Positions 8,920-17,389 of a DNA stretch of 64,000 nt are shown piece by piece. The number at the start of each line of letters is the position of its first letter. The first letter of the stretch is position 1. Origin of the DNA: Anaerostipes sp. (lineage in GTDB: Bacteria > Bacillota > Clostridia > Lachnospirales > Lachnospiraceae). The notes beneath the pieces are model-generated. The model was not told the origin of the DNA and ran no database searches. It saw nothing but the letters and a program-made list of their open reading frames with translations. Made by a program: the position numbers and the translations under genes. The DNA lies in the NCBI RefSeq assembly GCF_018381315.1, contig NZ_JAGZSD010000002.1, positions 1-64,000 on the forward strand, given 5' to 3'.

Positions 8920-9480
8920 TCTGGCTGTCATGCCCCATATGATCCACTTTTTATAGCGGTAAAAACAAACCTCATATTTCCCTTTTGCCCACGGATATTT
9001 TTCTCCGTTTGGAATGTCGGCAAAAGGGAAATTTTTTTGCGGTTTTGTCATAAGAAGGCTGCTGTAATATTCAGGTTCATTTTCAAGGAAAAAGGAGAGG
9101 GGCACTGTAAAGACCGAATCCACCTCATCCAGGGAAAACTGTCCGTGGTAATTATGAAGTTCTGCAAGAAAAGGTTCTATGCGGGTCTGATATGGGGTTA
9201 CAAGATAGTCCAGAGCACCGTAAACCTGAATATCATCTTTTTTTACAAACAGTTCTTCCATTGTCTCCCGGACAGCTGCCTCATAAGTAGATTCGCCGGT
9301 CTCCACTTTTCCGCCGGGGAAGCATACCTCTCCCGGCTGTTTGTTCAGATGCTTGGCACGCACCTCAAATAAAACGTGGTACCCATCCTTCTTTTTTACA
9401 AGAGGGATGAGTACCGCAAAAGATGTTTCTTTTTCTGCTCCGATTCGTTTTGGAATGTGATGTTTTAAAGTTTCAAACAT
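8884..9480 (-). CDS. Nudix hydrolase, CoA-pyrophosphatase (NudL) type
   Basis: The 198-residue protein contains a Nudix box (GGKVETGESTYEAAVRETMEEL) near residues 56-78 and the NudL-style N-terminal stretch before it. Members split CoA or other nucleoside-diphosphate derivatives and need Mg or Mn. The usual Gly after EEL is Phe here (EELF). It is the last gene of the operon TM1266 regulator-hydG-nudix (9-base gap to hydG) and converges on the pyrophosphatase with a 36-base 3' overlap. A link to hydrogenase maturation is not known; it may be carried along. Confidence 0.85.
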   Translation of the reverse strand: MFETLKHHIPKRIGAEKETSFAVLIPLVKKKDGYHVLFEVRAKHLNKQPGEVCFPGGKVETGESTYEAAVRETMEELFVKKDDIQVYGALDYLVTPYQTRIEPFLAELHNYHGQFSLDEVDSVFTVPLSFFLENEPEYYSSLLMTKPQKNFPFADIPNGEKYPWAKGKYEVCFYRYKKWIIWGMTARLLLYNIQYIRN

Positions 9481-9489
9481 GGGATTCTC

Positions 9490-10908
9490 CTAAAATCTGA
9501 AATCACGTTTACCTTCATGGATATTTTCAATATATTCTTTTGCTTTCTGTTTTACCACCGGATTTGTAATCGTTTCCAAAGCCTTTTCGATGACTTTTTC
9601 TCCTTTTTGCTTTGTATCTTCAGAGGCATAGTCCTCCAGATATTCTTTCAGGGTCATCATGGCGTTGGGACCGCAGCAGTTTGCAATCTGGCCAGATTTT
9701 ACAAGGGACATAAAGCGGTCGCCGGTCCTGCCTTCCCGATAGCATGCAGTACAAAAGCTTGGGATATGACCAAGATCAAGCAGCCAGTTTACAACTTCAT
9801 CTAATGTACGGTCATCGCTTCGCTCAAACTGGGCAGAATTATCTTCCGGTTTTTCCGGTTCCGCATATCCGCCTACACTGGTAGAAGAAGCGCCGCTGAT
9901 CTGAGATACGCCGACCCGCAGGACACGTTCCCTGGATTCTTTTGTCTCCCTCGTGGAAACAATAATGCCTGTGTACGGCACTGCCACACGGAGGACAGCA
10001 ACGATTTTTTCAAAAATATCATCATTGATACCGTTTTCAAACTCATCCGGATCCACATCCTCAGCAGGGCGGATTCTCGGCACACTGATGGTATGGGGGC
10101 CTACGCCGAATCTGGCTTCCAGATGTTCTGCGTGCATCAAAAGTCCTGCAAAATCATAGCGGTACATATTCAGGCCAAATAATACACCGATGCCGACATC
10201 GTCAATTCCGGCCTCCATGGCACGGTCCATAGCTTCTGTATGGTAGGCGTAATCATGTTTTGGACCAGTCGGATGCAGGACTTCATAGTTGTCCTTATGA
10301 TATGTTTCCTGGAATAAAATATACGTTCCGATTCCGGCATCTCTTAGTTTTTTATAATTTTCTACGGTTGTGGCAGCTATATTGACATTAACACGGCGGA
10401 TGGCACCGTTTTTATGTTTGATGCCGTAAATGGTTTTAATACTCTCCAGAACGTATTCGATCGGAATATTGACAGGATCCTCCCCGGTCTCCAAGGCCAG
10501 GCGTTTGTGTCCCATATCCTGCAGTGCAATGACCTCTTTCTTAATTTCTTCCTGGGAAAGTTTTTTTCTTCGGATATGTTTATTTTTATAATGGTACGGA
10601 CAGTACACACAGCCGTTGACGCAGTAATTGGCAAGGTACAGAGGGGCAAACATGACAATTCTGTTGCCGTAAAACTCTTCCTTGATCTTGATTGCCAGGT
10701 CAAAGACCTTCTGCATCAATTCTTTGTCTTCGCAGGCGAGAAGGACAGAGGCCTCTCTGTGGTTTAAGCCTTTCAGCTTTTTCGCTTTTTCAATGATGGA
10801 CAAAATAAGTTCTTTATTGTCCTTGTTGGCATCAGCATAGGCAATGGTATCTTTTATTTCCTGGTCGCTGATAAATTCCTCTGCAGTTTTTGAATCTGGT
10901 TGGTACAT
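9490..10908 (-). CDS. hydG: [FeFe]-hydrogenase H-cluster maturase HydG (radical SAM tyrosine lyase)
   Basis: HydG cleaves tyrosine to supply the CO and cyanide ligands of the hydrogenase H-cluster. The 472-residue protein has the radical-SAM CX3CX2C motif (Cys96, Cys100, Cys103 in CVNGCVYC) and the second C-terminal cluster site (FCTACYREG and NCCGPNAMM), which separates HydG from the related thiamine enzyme ThiH. It follows the TM1266-type regulator by 12 bases in a single operon. The hydrogenase itself and HydE/HydF are not in the window. The presence of HydG is good evidence for a hydrogen-producing anaerobe. Confidence 0.96.
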   Translation of the reverse strand: MYQPDSKTAEEFISDQEIKDTIAYADANKDNKELILSIIEKAKKLKGLNHREASVLLACEDKELMQKVFDLAIKIKEEFYGNRIVMFAPLYLANYCVNGCVYCPYHYKNKHIRRKKLSQEEIKKEVIALQDMGHKRLALETGEDPVNIPIEYVLESIKTIYGIKHKNGAIRRVNVNIAATTVENYKKLRDAGIGTYILFQETYHKDNYEVLHPTGPKHDYAYHTEAMDRAMEAGIDDVGIGVLFGLNMYRYDFAGLLMHAEHLEARFGVGPHTISVPRIRPAEDVDPDEFENGINDDIFEKIVAVLRVAVPYTGIIVSTRETKESRERVLRVGVSQISGASSTSVGGYAEPEKPEDNSAQFERSDDRTLDEVVNWLLDLGHIPSFCTACYREGRTGDRFMSLVKSGQIANCCGPNAMMTLKEYLEDYASEDTKQKGEKVIEKALETITNPVVKQKAKEYIENIHEGKRDFRF

Positions 10909-10920
10909 GGTATTTCTCCT

Positions 10921-11172
10921 TTACTTTGTTTTGGCAAACATTGATTTCACACTGATTCCATCGATCATGCCCAGCTTGCCGGAAAGAGTACTGATAGCTG
11001 TTTCCGGTGCATCTAAAACGATGGAGATGATGTTGATATCCTTAGTCCGGTAGGGGATACCCATTCTGCCGACGATATAGTCCCGGTATTCATGCAGCAG
11101 CTGATTGGTGGGAGTTATGCCTTTTTCTTCTTCGATGATGATACCGATCAGAGCGATCCTCGTTTTCTCCAT
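10921..11172 (-). CDS. TM1266-family iron-only hydrogenase system regulator (ACT-like)
   Basis: This 83-residue protein begins KTRIALIGIIIEE and ends in a short ACT/NikR-C-like fold, matching the small putative regulators that accompany [FeFe]-hydrogenase maturation genes. It probably binds a small ligand or metal; no DNA-binding domain is present, so the mode of action is uncertain. It is the first gene of the hydG operon and is preceded by a structured leader with an intrinsic terminator. An AAAGGAGG site lies slightly far (about 11 bases) from the ATG. Confidence 0.85.
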   Translation of the reverse strand: MEKTRIALIGIIIEEEKGITPTNQLLHEYRDYIVGRMGIPYRTKDINIISIVLDAPETAISTLSGKLGMIDGISVKSMFAKTK

Positions 11173-11342
11173 GAAATTGCGAACCTCCTTTGAAGACTTT
11201 TATTAAAAAATAAAGGCACATCCCATTTTGGAACATGCCTGATTATCACGGTATAAAAGGGCACAGAAAATCTGTACCTGTCTTATAAAGGATCAATCTT
11301 GGCATCGGGCGGTTACCCTGGCTTCAGAATGATATTTAGAAT
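11173..11342 (-). promoter_or_regulatory. Structured leader RNA of the hydG operon, possible unclassified riboswitch
   Basis: Between promoter and first gene the minus strand encodes about 170 bases with three structured parts: an upstream G/C-rich block reading GCCAGGGTAACCGCCCGATGCC (split over 11323-11302), a hairpin GGTACAG/CTGTGCC extended by TATAA/TTATA, and a 12-bp terminator hairpin. ATGCC in the first block can pair with GGCAT in the 5' arm of the terminator, a competing pairing typical of riboswitches. I cannot match it to TPP, SAM, FMN, THF, ZTP or c-di-GMP consensus sequences. Confidence 0.5.
11203..11240 (-). terminator. Intrinsic terminator/attenuator in the hydG leader
   Basis: On the minus strand the arms AGGCATGTTCCA and TGGGATGTGCCT (11240-11214, loop of three) form a 12-bp stem with G-T pairs, followed by a T-rich tract. 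It lies about 30 bases before the TM1266-family start codon, so it would stop transcription before the coding region unless disrupted. Confidence 0.75.
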
Positions 11343-11348
11343 AAATTT

Positions 11349-11377
11349 ATAGTAGCGGATAATTGCACAAAAGTCAA
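11349..11377 (-). promoter_or_regulatory. Promoter of the hydG operon
   Basis: On the minus strand, -35 TTGACT (11377-11372), a 17-base spacer and -10 TACTAT (11354-11349). Start of transcription would be near 11342, giving a leader of about 170 bases. Confidence 0.7.
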
Positions 11378-11466
11378 TCAGTACATCCAGCCGGGGGACA
11401 GAAATATGGTGTGCTGTGCAGGCATAAATTTTTTGTAATCCCATAACATTTTGTATTCACATTTCC

Positions 11467-11495
11467 ATGACAGTGTACGGAGAGTATGGTATACT
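11467..11495 (+). promoter_or_regulatory. Promoter of queF
   Basis: ATGACA (11467-11472), a 17-base spacer and TATACT (11490-11495). The transcript would begin near 11502 and at once contains an 8-bp hairpin AATCATAG/CTATGATT (11504-11535) just before the ribosome binding site AGGAGG. It does not fit the preQ1-I consensus. Confidence 0.6.
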
Positions 11496-11560
11496 AAAAA
11501 GGTAATCATAGGAAGAATAAAAGGAATCTATGATTTATATTTGACACAGGAGGAACTGAG

Positions 11561-12058
11561 ATGAGTGGTAGAACCAATGTAGAATTGGGAGGTATTACAC
11601 TGTTGGGAAATCAGCAGACAAAATATCCGGATGATTATGCGCCGGAAGTGCTTGAGACTTTTCCAAACAAGCATCCGGAAAACGATTATTTTGTAAAGTT
11701 TAATGCACCGGAATTTACCAGTCTGTGTCCGATGACCGGACAGCCGGATTTTGCGACTGTTTATATTTCCTATGTTCCGGGAGAGAGGATGGTGGAAAGT
11801 AAATCTTTAAAACTTTATTTGTACAGTTTTAGAAATCACGGAGATTTCCATGAGGACTGTATGAATATTATTATGAAAGATTTGATAAAACTGATGGATC
11901 CCAAATATATTGAGGTTTGGGGCAAGTTTACGCCGAGAGGCGGCATTTCCATTGATCCATACTGTAACTATGGGAAAAAGGATACACCGTGGGAGCAGAT
12001 TGCCTTTGACAGGCTGGCACATCATGATATGTATCCGGAGAAGGTGGATAACCGATAA
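11561..12058 (+). CDS. queF: NADPH-dependent preQ0 (7-cyano-7-deazaguanine) reductase QueF
   Basis: QueF reduces the nitrile of preQ0 to preQ1 in queuosine tRNA-modification. The 165-residue protein is the short one-domain (YkvM) type, with the catalytic Cys56 in FTSLCPMTGQPDF and Asp63, and the QueF motif ESKSLKLYLYSFRNH that binds NADPH. It stands alone here, without queC, queD or queE, under its own promoter with a hairpin in the leader. The start follows AGGAGGAACTGAG. Confidence 0.95.
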   Translation: MSGRTNVELGGITLLGNQQTKYPDDYAPEVLETFPNKHPENDYFVKFNAPEFTSLCPMTGQPDFATVYISYVPGERMVESKSLKLYLYSFRNHGDFHEDCMNIIMKDLIKLMDPKYIEVWGKFTPRGGISIDPYCNYGKKDTPWEQIAFDRLAHHDMYPEKVDNR

Positions 12059-12095
12059 TCATCAGTAAATAAATTATTGAGGGATTAGGCAACAG

Positions 12096-12133
12096 CTGCT
12101 CCTGTATCATCGGGGGATTGCGTATCGGAGCAG
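12096..12133 (+). other. Hairpin between queF and the secreted protein gene
   Basis: Arms CTGCTCC (12096-12102) and GGAGCAG (12127-12133) enclose a 24-base G-rich loop. There is no T run, so it is not a typical terminator. Role unknown. Confidence 0.35.
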
Positions 12134-12166
12134 TACATAAAACATTATATAAAAGGAGAGAACATT

Positions 12167-13315
12167 ATGAGGAAAGTATTAAAAGCTGCCGTATGCCTGG
12201 GGCTGTCTCTTTCATTGGGATTCAGTACTGTGGCATTTGGAGCGGAGAAGAAAGAGGCAAAGAGTAGTTTTGATGTGACAGTCCAGAAGAAAGCCCAGCA
12301 GGAAGTAAAAAAGACAAGTACGAGTAATCGACAGTCAAAACAAGCAGTTACGGCAGATTCTGCAACTGCTAAGATTTGTTATGTAGATAATGATGTAAAA
12401 AATGCAAATTCATATATAACAAGTCTTACAGCTGGAACTTATAAAAGATTTAGGATTACAATGCCGGTAAATGGTCAATTAATCATCGCAGCAGCTTTTT
12501 CACCAGATAAAGTAAATCTTATAGATGGTGATGCTATTTTAAGAAATGCAAACGGATATGATAGGTATTTAAGTTCTGATGGAACAATTTCTGTGTCAGG
12601 TCTTAAAAAAGGAACATATTATTTGGATTTAAAAACAGATGTAAATGCTTTCGCATCAGTTGTACCTGTTTGTCTGTCAAGTGATCCTACAAGCTTAACA
12701 GGAAGTTACAGACACTTTGTTGGTAATGGAGGAAATGTTTACAAAACTTTTTCCGTTACAAAAAGAAGTCAGGTTTGGGTAGATTCTTATTCTGCATACA
12801 GCTATCTCCAGAAGAAATCCGGAAGTAAGTGGTCTACAGTGTCAGATAAAAATTATTCTAGTACAAGCAGTGTAAGACAGTATTATGCATTAAGCAAAGG
12901 AAGCTACAGAGTTGTATTTGCAAATACATCAATTTACAGCGAATATGTTGCAAGATATGGGAAAAAAGCTTATACAGGAAAATACGCAACAAAGAAATCC
13001 AAAGCAAAATCCATCAGCCGTAAAAAATCAAAGACAAATGTTTTGACAGCATCTGATGCAAAAAAGAAAACACATTGGTATAAATTCAAAGTGTCTAAGA
13101 GACGTTCTACTCAGTTTAAGATTACTACTTATAACAGTTCAGGAAGTGTAACTGCAACCTTATATAAAGGTAAAAAGAAGATGAGTTCACGTACCGCTTA
13201 TAATCCAAGCTATATTACCTTTTCAGGAAAGTTATCTAAAGGTACATATTATGTCAAGGTTACCAAAAATACTAAGAATACAAGCGGAAAATATATTGTT
13301 AAATATGTAAAATAG
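12167..13315 (+). CDS. Secreted protein with pre-peptidase C-terminal-like domains
   Basis: The 382-residue protein starts with a signal peptide (about residues 1-26, cleavage after AFGA) and a Lys/Gln/Thr-rich linker. The rest looks like two or three beta-rich modules, each ending in a KGTYYLDLK- or KGTYYVKVT-type strand (about residues 145-152 and 360-368), as in PPC (bacterial pre-peptidase C-terminal) domains. The lysine-rich basic composition suggests association with the cell envelope. No catalytic domain or anchor signal is visible. Its codon use is more A+T-rich than the housekeeping genes around it. Function unknown. Confidence 0.75.
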   Translation: MRKVLKAAVCLGLSLSLGFSTVAFGAEKKEAKSSFDVTVQKKAQQEVKKTSTSNRQSKQAVTADSATAKICYVDNDVKNANSYITSLTAGTYKRFRITMPVNGQLIIAAAFSPDKVNLIDGDAILRNANGYDRYLSSDGTISVSGLKKGTYYLDLKTDVNAFASVVPVCLSSDPTSLTGSYRHFVGNGGNVYKTFSVTKRSQVWVDSYSAYSYLQKKSGSKWSTVSDKNYSSTSSVRQYYALSKGSYRVVFANTSIYSEYVARYGKKAYTGKYATKKSKAKSISRKKSKTNVLTASDAKKKTHWYKFKVSKRRSTQFKITTYNSSGSVTATLYKGKKKMSSRTAYNPSYITFSGKLSKGTYYVKVTKNTKNTSGKYIVKYVK

Positions 13316-13322
13316 TTTTTAT

Positions 13323-13346
13323 CGGCAGAGCCAGCCGGCTCTGCCG
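13323..13346 (+). terminator. Hairpin terminator-like structure
   Basis: A perfect 10-bp stem CGGCAGAGCC/GGCTCTGCCG with a 4-base loop directly follows the stop codon. The following T run is short (TGTTT), so termination may be partial and the lipoprotein gene downstream may be read through. Confidence 0.55.
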
Positions 13347-13390
13347 TGTTTAGGTAAAGATTTACAATATAAGTTATAGGAGAACAGGTT

Positions 13391-14065
13391 ATGAAAAAAC
13401 ACATGAAGAAAAAACTGGCAGTTTTGCTCAGTCTTGTATTGGTTGTTTCCCTGGCTTTGGCAGGATGTAAAAAGAAAGAGGAAATTCCAAAACCGGATAA
13501 ACTGGTAGAAGCATACTATCTGATGTATACAAGAGGCAATACAGATGAAATGGTAAAATCTGGAACATCAGAAAAAAAAGCAAAGCAGAGCTTAAAGCAA
13601 TATAAGACAAATATGAAATCCGCCTTTATGTCAGCTGCAAATGCTGCCGGAGGCACGTTTGAATCCGAGGATGCAGATCAGGTTCTTGATGCGCTTCTTC
13701 ATGCTTTAGCCAAGCTTAAATATGAAGTAAAGACAGACGAGATGGATGAAAAAGAAGGAACTGCTACAGTAATTCTGAAGTCACAGAGTATTGATCTGAG
13801 AAGTATTCAGACAAAGCTAATGACTAACATGCAGAATGCGATTAAATCAGGGGAAATTAAACAGCAAAGTGAGCTTGGCCCCTACATTCTTTCTGAAATG
13901 GCAAAACTGATTCAAAAATCAAAACCTACAGAAGAAATGAAAGAAACTACCGTAAATATGAAACTGAAAACAGTTAAAGTTAATAACAAAGAAGTAAAAC
14001 GGTGGATACCTGAGAATATCAATACCTTTCAGACTGAAATGGAGAAACTGTTCATAAGCCAGTAA
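13391..14065 (+). CDS. Lipoprotein of unknown function (DUF5105-like)
   Basis: The 224-residue protein has a lipoprotein signal peptide with lipobox LALAGC (Cys at about residue 26), followed by a basic linker and a mixed helical/strand domain that begins PDKLVEAYYLMYTRGNTDEM. This resembles the DUF5105-type lipoproteins often seen in Lachnospiraceae, with a helix carrying the peptide and paired strands; I hold the family name loosely. It would be anchored on the outer face of the membrane. It follows the secreted-protein gene by 75 bases. No catalytic motif is visible. Confidence 0.7.
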   Translation: MKKHMKKKLAVLLSLVLVVSLALAGCKKKEEIPKPDKLVEAYYLMYTRGNTDEMVKSGTSEKKAKQSLKQYKTNMKSAFMSAANAAGGTFESEDADQVLDALLHALAKLKYEVKTDEMDEKEGTATVILKSQSIDLRSIQTKLMTNMQNAIKSGEIKQQSELGPYILSEMAKLIQKSKPTEEMKETTVNMKLKTVKVNNKEVKRWIPENINTFQTEMEKLFISQ

Positions 14066-14238
14066 TCTGCAAAGAAAAGCAGAGGGCGATAGTTATATCC
14101 GGAAAACCTAAGATTTCCTTCAGGCTTTTTTATACTTTGTTTAGAATTGTTTATTTTCTATCCATTGTTTCGGAAGAGGATTCTGATATACTTAGAATAT
14201 AGTTTTTCATATATATTAATCCTCTCTTTTCATTAAAC

Positions 14239-14279
14239 AGCCAGCCCCGCATTTGACATAGCGGGGCTGGCTATTTTTG
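14239..14279 (+). terminator. Rho-independent terminator
   Basis: A 12-bp stem AGCCAGCCCCGC/GCGGGGCTGGCT (14239-14250 and 14261-14272) with a 10-base loop is followed by ATTTTTG. It ends the lipoprotein transcript. The remaining gap 14066-14368 holds no other visible gene; TATCAT near 14326-14331 may be a -10 box for uvrC. Confidence 0.85.
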
Positions 14280-14368
14280 TTGCAGAGGAAATTTTTCTTT
14301 TTCTTTGCTGTTTCCGCAGAGTATGGTATCATGGTACACACATGTTGGAATGATGGAGGAGTGCCAGT

Positions 14369-16252
14369 ATGTTTGACATTCAAGAAGAATTAAAAAAACT
14401 TCCGGCAAAACCCGGAGTTTATATAATGCATAATGACAAAGATGAGATCATATATGTAGGTAAGGCGATCAAACTCTGCAACCGTGTGAGGCAGTATTTT
14501 CAGGACAGCCGGAATTTGACTACAAAGATTCAGCATATGGTATCACACATAGCATATTTTGAGTACATTATCACAGACTCAGAGCTGGAAGCACTGGTGC
14601 TGGAGTGCAACCTGATCAAGGAGCACCGGCCAAAATACAACACCATGCTGAAGGATGACAAAAATTATCCGTACATCAAGGTTACCACTAATGAAGAATA
14701 TCCCCGGATTATGATGGCCAGAAAAATGAAACAGGACAAGTGCAAATATTTTGGCCCTTATACAAGTGCGGGAGCTGTAAAGGATATCATTGAACTGCTG
14801 AGAAAGCTTTTTAAAATCAGGACATGCAGCAGGAAACTTCCCAAAGACATCGGAAAGGACCGGCCATGCCTGTATTATCAGATCAAGCAGTGCGAAGGCC
14901 CCTGCCAGGGTTATATTTCCAAAGAGGAATATCAAAGGTCTATAGAAAAGGTTTTGGGCTTTCTGAATGGTAACTATAAAGATGTCTCAGACATGCTCAC
15001 TGAAAAGATGAACCAGGCTGCTGCCGAACTGGAATTTGAATCTGCGGCAGAATACAGGAATCTGCTGAAAAGTATTGCAAAGATCGCAGACCGTCAGAAG
15101 ATCAACAGCAAAGGATTTGAAAACAGGGATATCATTGCATTTGCCAAAGAAAAGACAGACGCAGTAGTTTCTGTATTTTTTATACGGGAAGGCAAGCTTT
15201 TGGGAAGAGAGTATTTTCATATGACTCAGGACGAAGAAACATCGGATCAAGAGCTTATGAGCGCATTTGTAAAGCAGTTTTATGCGGGTACACCGTATCT
15301 TCCGGGTGAAATTTTCCTGGAATGCGGCATGGATGATATAGAGATTGTGGAAGAATGGCTGTCAAAGAAACGGGGAGGCCGTGTCCACATCAGGATTCCG
15401 GTCCGGGGAGAAAAACACCGTCTGGTCGAACTAGCAAGAGAAAATGCCAGGAATGTTCTGAACAGAGATAAGGAAAAGCTAAAGAGGGAAGAACAGCGTA
15501 CTATTGGAGCGGTGAAGGAAATTGAACAGCTTCTGGGCATTCAGGGACTCCACCGGATGGAGGCCTTTGATATTTCCAATATCAGCGGTTTTCAGACTGT
15601 GGCATCAATGGTTGTGTTTGAAGACGGCAAAGCCAGAAAGCGGGATTACAGAAAGTTCCGCCTGAAGACGGTAGATGGTCCCGATGATTACAAAAGTATG
15701 GAAGAAGTACTCACAAGGAGGCTGCTTCACGGGCAGCGGGAGATCGAAGAGCTGAAGGCCAAAAATCAGGACCTGGAGTTTGGCAGCTTTACAAAGTTTC
15801 CGGACCTGCTGCTGATGGACGGAGGAAAAGGACAAGTCAATATTGCAGAAAGAGTTTTAAAGGACTTAAATCTTCAAATCCCTGTCTGCGGTATGGTAAA
15901 AGATGATAATCACAGGACCAGAGGATTATACTATAATAATGATGAAATTTATTTTCCGAAGAGAAGTGAAGCTTTCCTTCTTGTTACAAGAATCCAGGAT
16001 GAAGCCCACAGATTCGCTATTGAGTATCACCGGTCACTCAGGGCAAAAGGACAAGTCACCTCTGTTCTGGATGATATCAAGGGAGTCGGTCCAAAGCGCA
16101 GAAAAGAACTGATGAAACATTTTAAACAGATTCAGAATATCAAAGACGCCACGGAAGAGGAAATCATGCAGGTACCGGGTATGACTCGGAAAGCAGCAAA
16201 GGAAATCTATATGTTTTTCCATTTGTCTGAGGAAGAAAATGTGATAAACTAG
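14369..16252 (+). CDS. uvrC: Excinuclease ABC subunit C (UvrC)
   Basis: UvrC makes both incisions in nucleotide excision repair with UvrA and UvrB. The 627-residue protein shows the full set of domains: GIY-YIG nuclease at the N-terminus (GVYIMHN...IIYVGKA), a Cys-rich segment, the UVR helical hairpin near residue 210, the RNase-H-like endonuclease half (EAFDISNISG, LLMDGGKGQ) and two helix-hairpin-helix motifs at the C-terminus (DIKGVGPKRR, QVPGMTRKAA). Length is normal. It is followed by a small inverted-repeat element and then hprK. Confidence 0.97.
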   Translation: MFDIQEELKKLPAKPGVYIMHNDKDEIIYVGKAIKLCNRVRQYFQDSRNLTTKIQHMVSHIAYFEYIITDSELEALVLECNLIKEHRPKYNTMLKDDKNYPYIKVTTNEEYPRIMMARKMKQDKCKYFGPYTSAGAVKDIIELLRKLFKIRTCSRKLPKDIGKDRPCLYYQIKQCEGPCQGYISKEEYQRSIEKVLGFLNGNYKDVSDMLTEKMNQAAAELEFESAAEYRNLLKSIAKIADRQKINSKGFENRDIIAFAKEKTDAVVSVFFIREGKLLGREYFHMTQDEETSDQELMSAFVKQFYAGTPYLPGEIFLECGMDDIEIVEEWLSKKRGGRVHIRIPVRGEKHRLVELARENARNVLNRDKEKLKREEQRTIGAVKEIEQLLGIQGLHRMEAFDISNISGFQTVASMVVFEDGKARKRDYRKFRLKTVDGPDDYKSMEEVLTRRLLHGQREIEELKAKNQDLEFGSFTKFPDLLLMDGGKGQVNIAERVLKDLNLQIPVCGMVKDDNHRTRGLYYNNDEIYFPKRSEAFLLVTRIQDEAHRFAIEYHRSLRAKGQVTSVLDDIKGVGPKRRKELMKHFKQIQNIKDATEEEIMQVPGMTRKAAKEIYMFFHLSEEENVIN

Positions 16253-16425
16253 TAATAAGATGTTGGGGTCAAAAGATATTTTGACCTCTGATGCCTAGGG
16301 ATTTCTCCGCACTTCGTGCTCCCGAAATCCTAAAAACATTCGAAATCCGCCCTGACAGGGCTGTTTTCTCATGTTTTGCGGGTCCAAGGTCATTGTATAA
16401 CCTTTTGACCCTGGCATCATAATAA
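16253..16425 (+). repeat. Small inverted-repeat element (MITE-like) between uvrC and hprK
   Basis: About 173 bases starting directly after the uvrC stop are bounded by imperfect inverted repeats of about 34-38 bases: the left end contains GATG..GGGGTCAAAAG..ATTTTGACC and the right end, read on the opposite strand, contains GATG..AGGGTCAAAAG..AATGACC. The middle holds a hairpin (GGATTTC/GAAATCC around GCACTTCGTGC). It encodes no protein. Size, termini and location next to a stop codon fit a non-autonomous mobile or regulatory repeat. Confidence 0.6.
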
Positions 16426-16448
16426 CAATCGGACAAGGAGGATTCATT

Positions 16449-17384
16449 ATGAGCGAAGAATACAAGGTATCGGTGGCAGAACTGGCAAAAAAGCTGGAAT
16501 TAATTCCGGTAATCCCGGATATCAACACCAATGACATTTATATAACACAGGCAGAAGTCAACCGTCCGGCGCTGCAGCTGGCAGGTTTTTTTGATCATTT
16601 TTCTTCTTCCAGAGTGCAGATCATCGGCAACGTGGAATATATATATATCAATAATATTTTGGAAAAGGATGAGAACTGTGACCAGATCCTGGACCGGCTT
16701 TTCAGTGCCCAGATCCCATGTCTGGTATTCTGCCGGGGCAAAAAGCCATGTAAAAAGATTATTGATTTCGGAATCAAATACGGAGTTCCTGTCTTTATCA
16801 GCAAGGATTCCACCTCGGAATTTACAGCTGAGGTGATCCGCTGGCTCAGTGTGGAGCTGGCTCCGAGAATTTCTATCCATGGCGTGCTGGTAGATGTTTT
16901 TGGTGAGGGGATTCTGATTACAGGGGAGAGCGGCATCGGAAAAAGCGAGGCGGCCCTGGAGCTTTTAAAGAGAGGACACCGTCTGGTATCTGACGATGTG
17001 GTAGAGATCAAACGTGTGAGCAAAGACACACTGATTGGGTCTTCTCCGGCTGTGACCCGGTTCTTTATTGAACTGCGGGGCATAGGCATCATTGATGTTA
17101 AAAATCTGTTCGGTGTGGAGAGCGTCAAGATGACTCAGAGCATTGATCTTGTCATTCAGCTGGAAGACTGGAATAAAGATACTGATTATGACCGGCTGGG
17201 CCTGGATGAAAATTATGTAGAATATCTTGGAAATAAAGTGGTGGCACATGCACTTCCAATCCGTCCGGGCAGGAATCTGGCAATCATCGTTGAGGCTGCG
17301 GCCATCAATCACCGCCAGAAGAAAATGGGTTATAATGCTGCAGAGGAATTATATAAACGAGTGACTGGGAAATTGGAGGAATAA
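16449..17384 (+). CDS. hprK: HPr kinase/phosphorylase
   Basis: HprK phosphorylates Ser46 of HPr and Crh and also reverses this, linking glycolytic state to catabolite repression. The 311-residue protein has the N-terminal MurF-like domain, the Walker A loop GESGIGKS near residues 159-166, the DDVVEIK segment, and the HprK signature (ELRGIGIIDVKNLFG). It heads a tight operon: hprK, glucokinase (5-base gap), murB (6), rapZ (12), whiA (3), and the Crh-like gene (overlap), whose product should be one of its substrates. Confidence 0.97.
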   Translation: MSEEYKVSVAELAKKLELIPVIPDINTNDIYITQAEVNRPALQLAGFFDHFSSSRVQIIGNVEYIYINNILEKDENCDQILDRLFSAQIPCLVFCRGKKPCKKIIDFGIKYGVPVFISKDSTSEFTAEVIRWLSVELAPRISIHGVLVDVFGEGILITGESGIGKSEAALELLKRGHRLVSDDVVEIKRVSKDTLIGSSPAVTRFFIELRGIGIIDVKNLFGVESVKMTQSIDLVIQLEDWNKDTDYDRLGLDENYVEYLGNKVVAHALPIRPGRNLAIIVEAAAINHRQKKMGYNAAEELYKRVTGKLEE

Positions 17385-17389
17385 GCGGC

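Noticed and set aside
11496..11560. preQ1 riboswitch before queF
   Set aside because: The leader has only an 8-bp hairpin and lacks the preQ1-I C-rich loop and A-rich tail; no fit to preQ1-II either as far as I can judge by eye.
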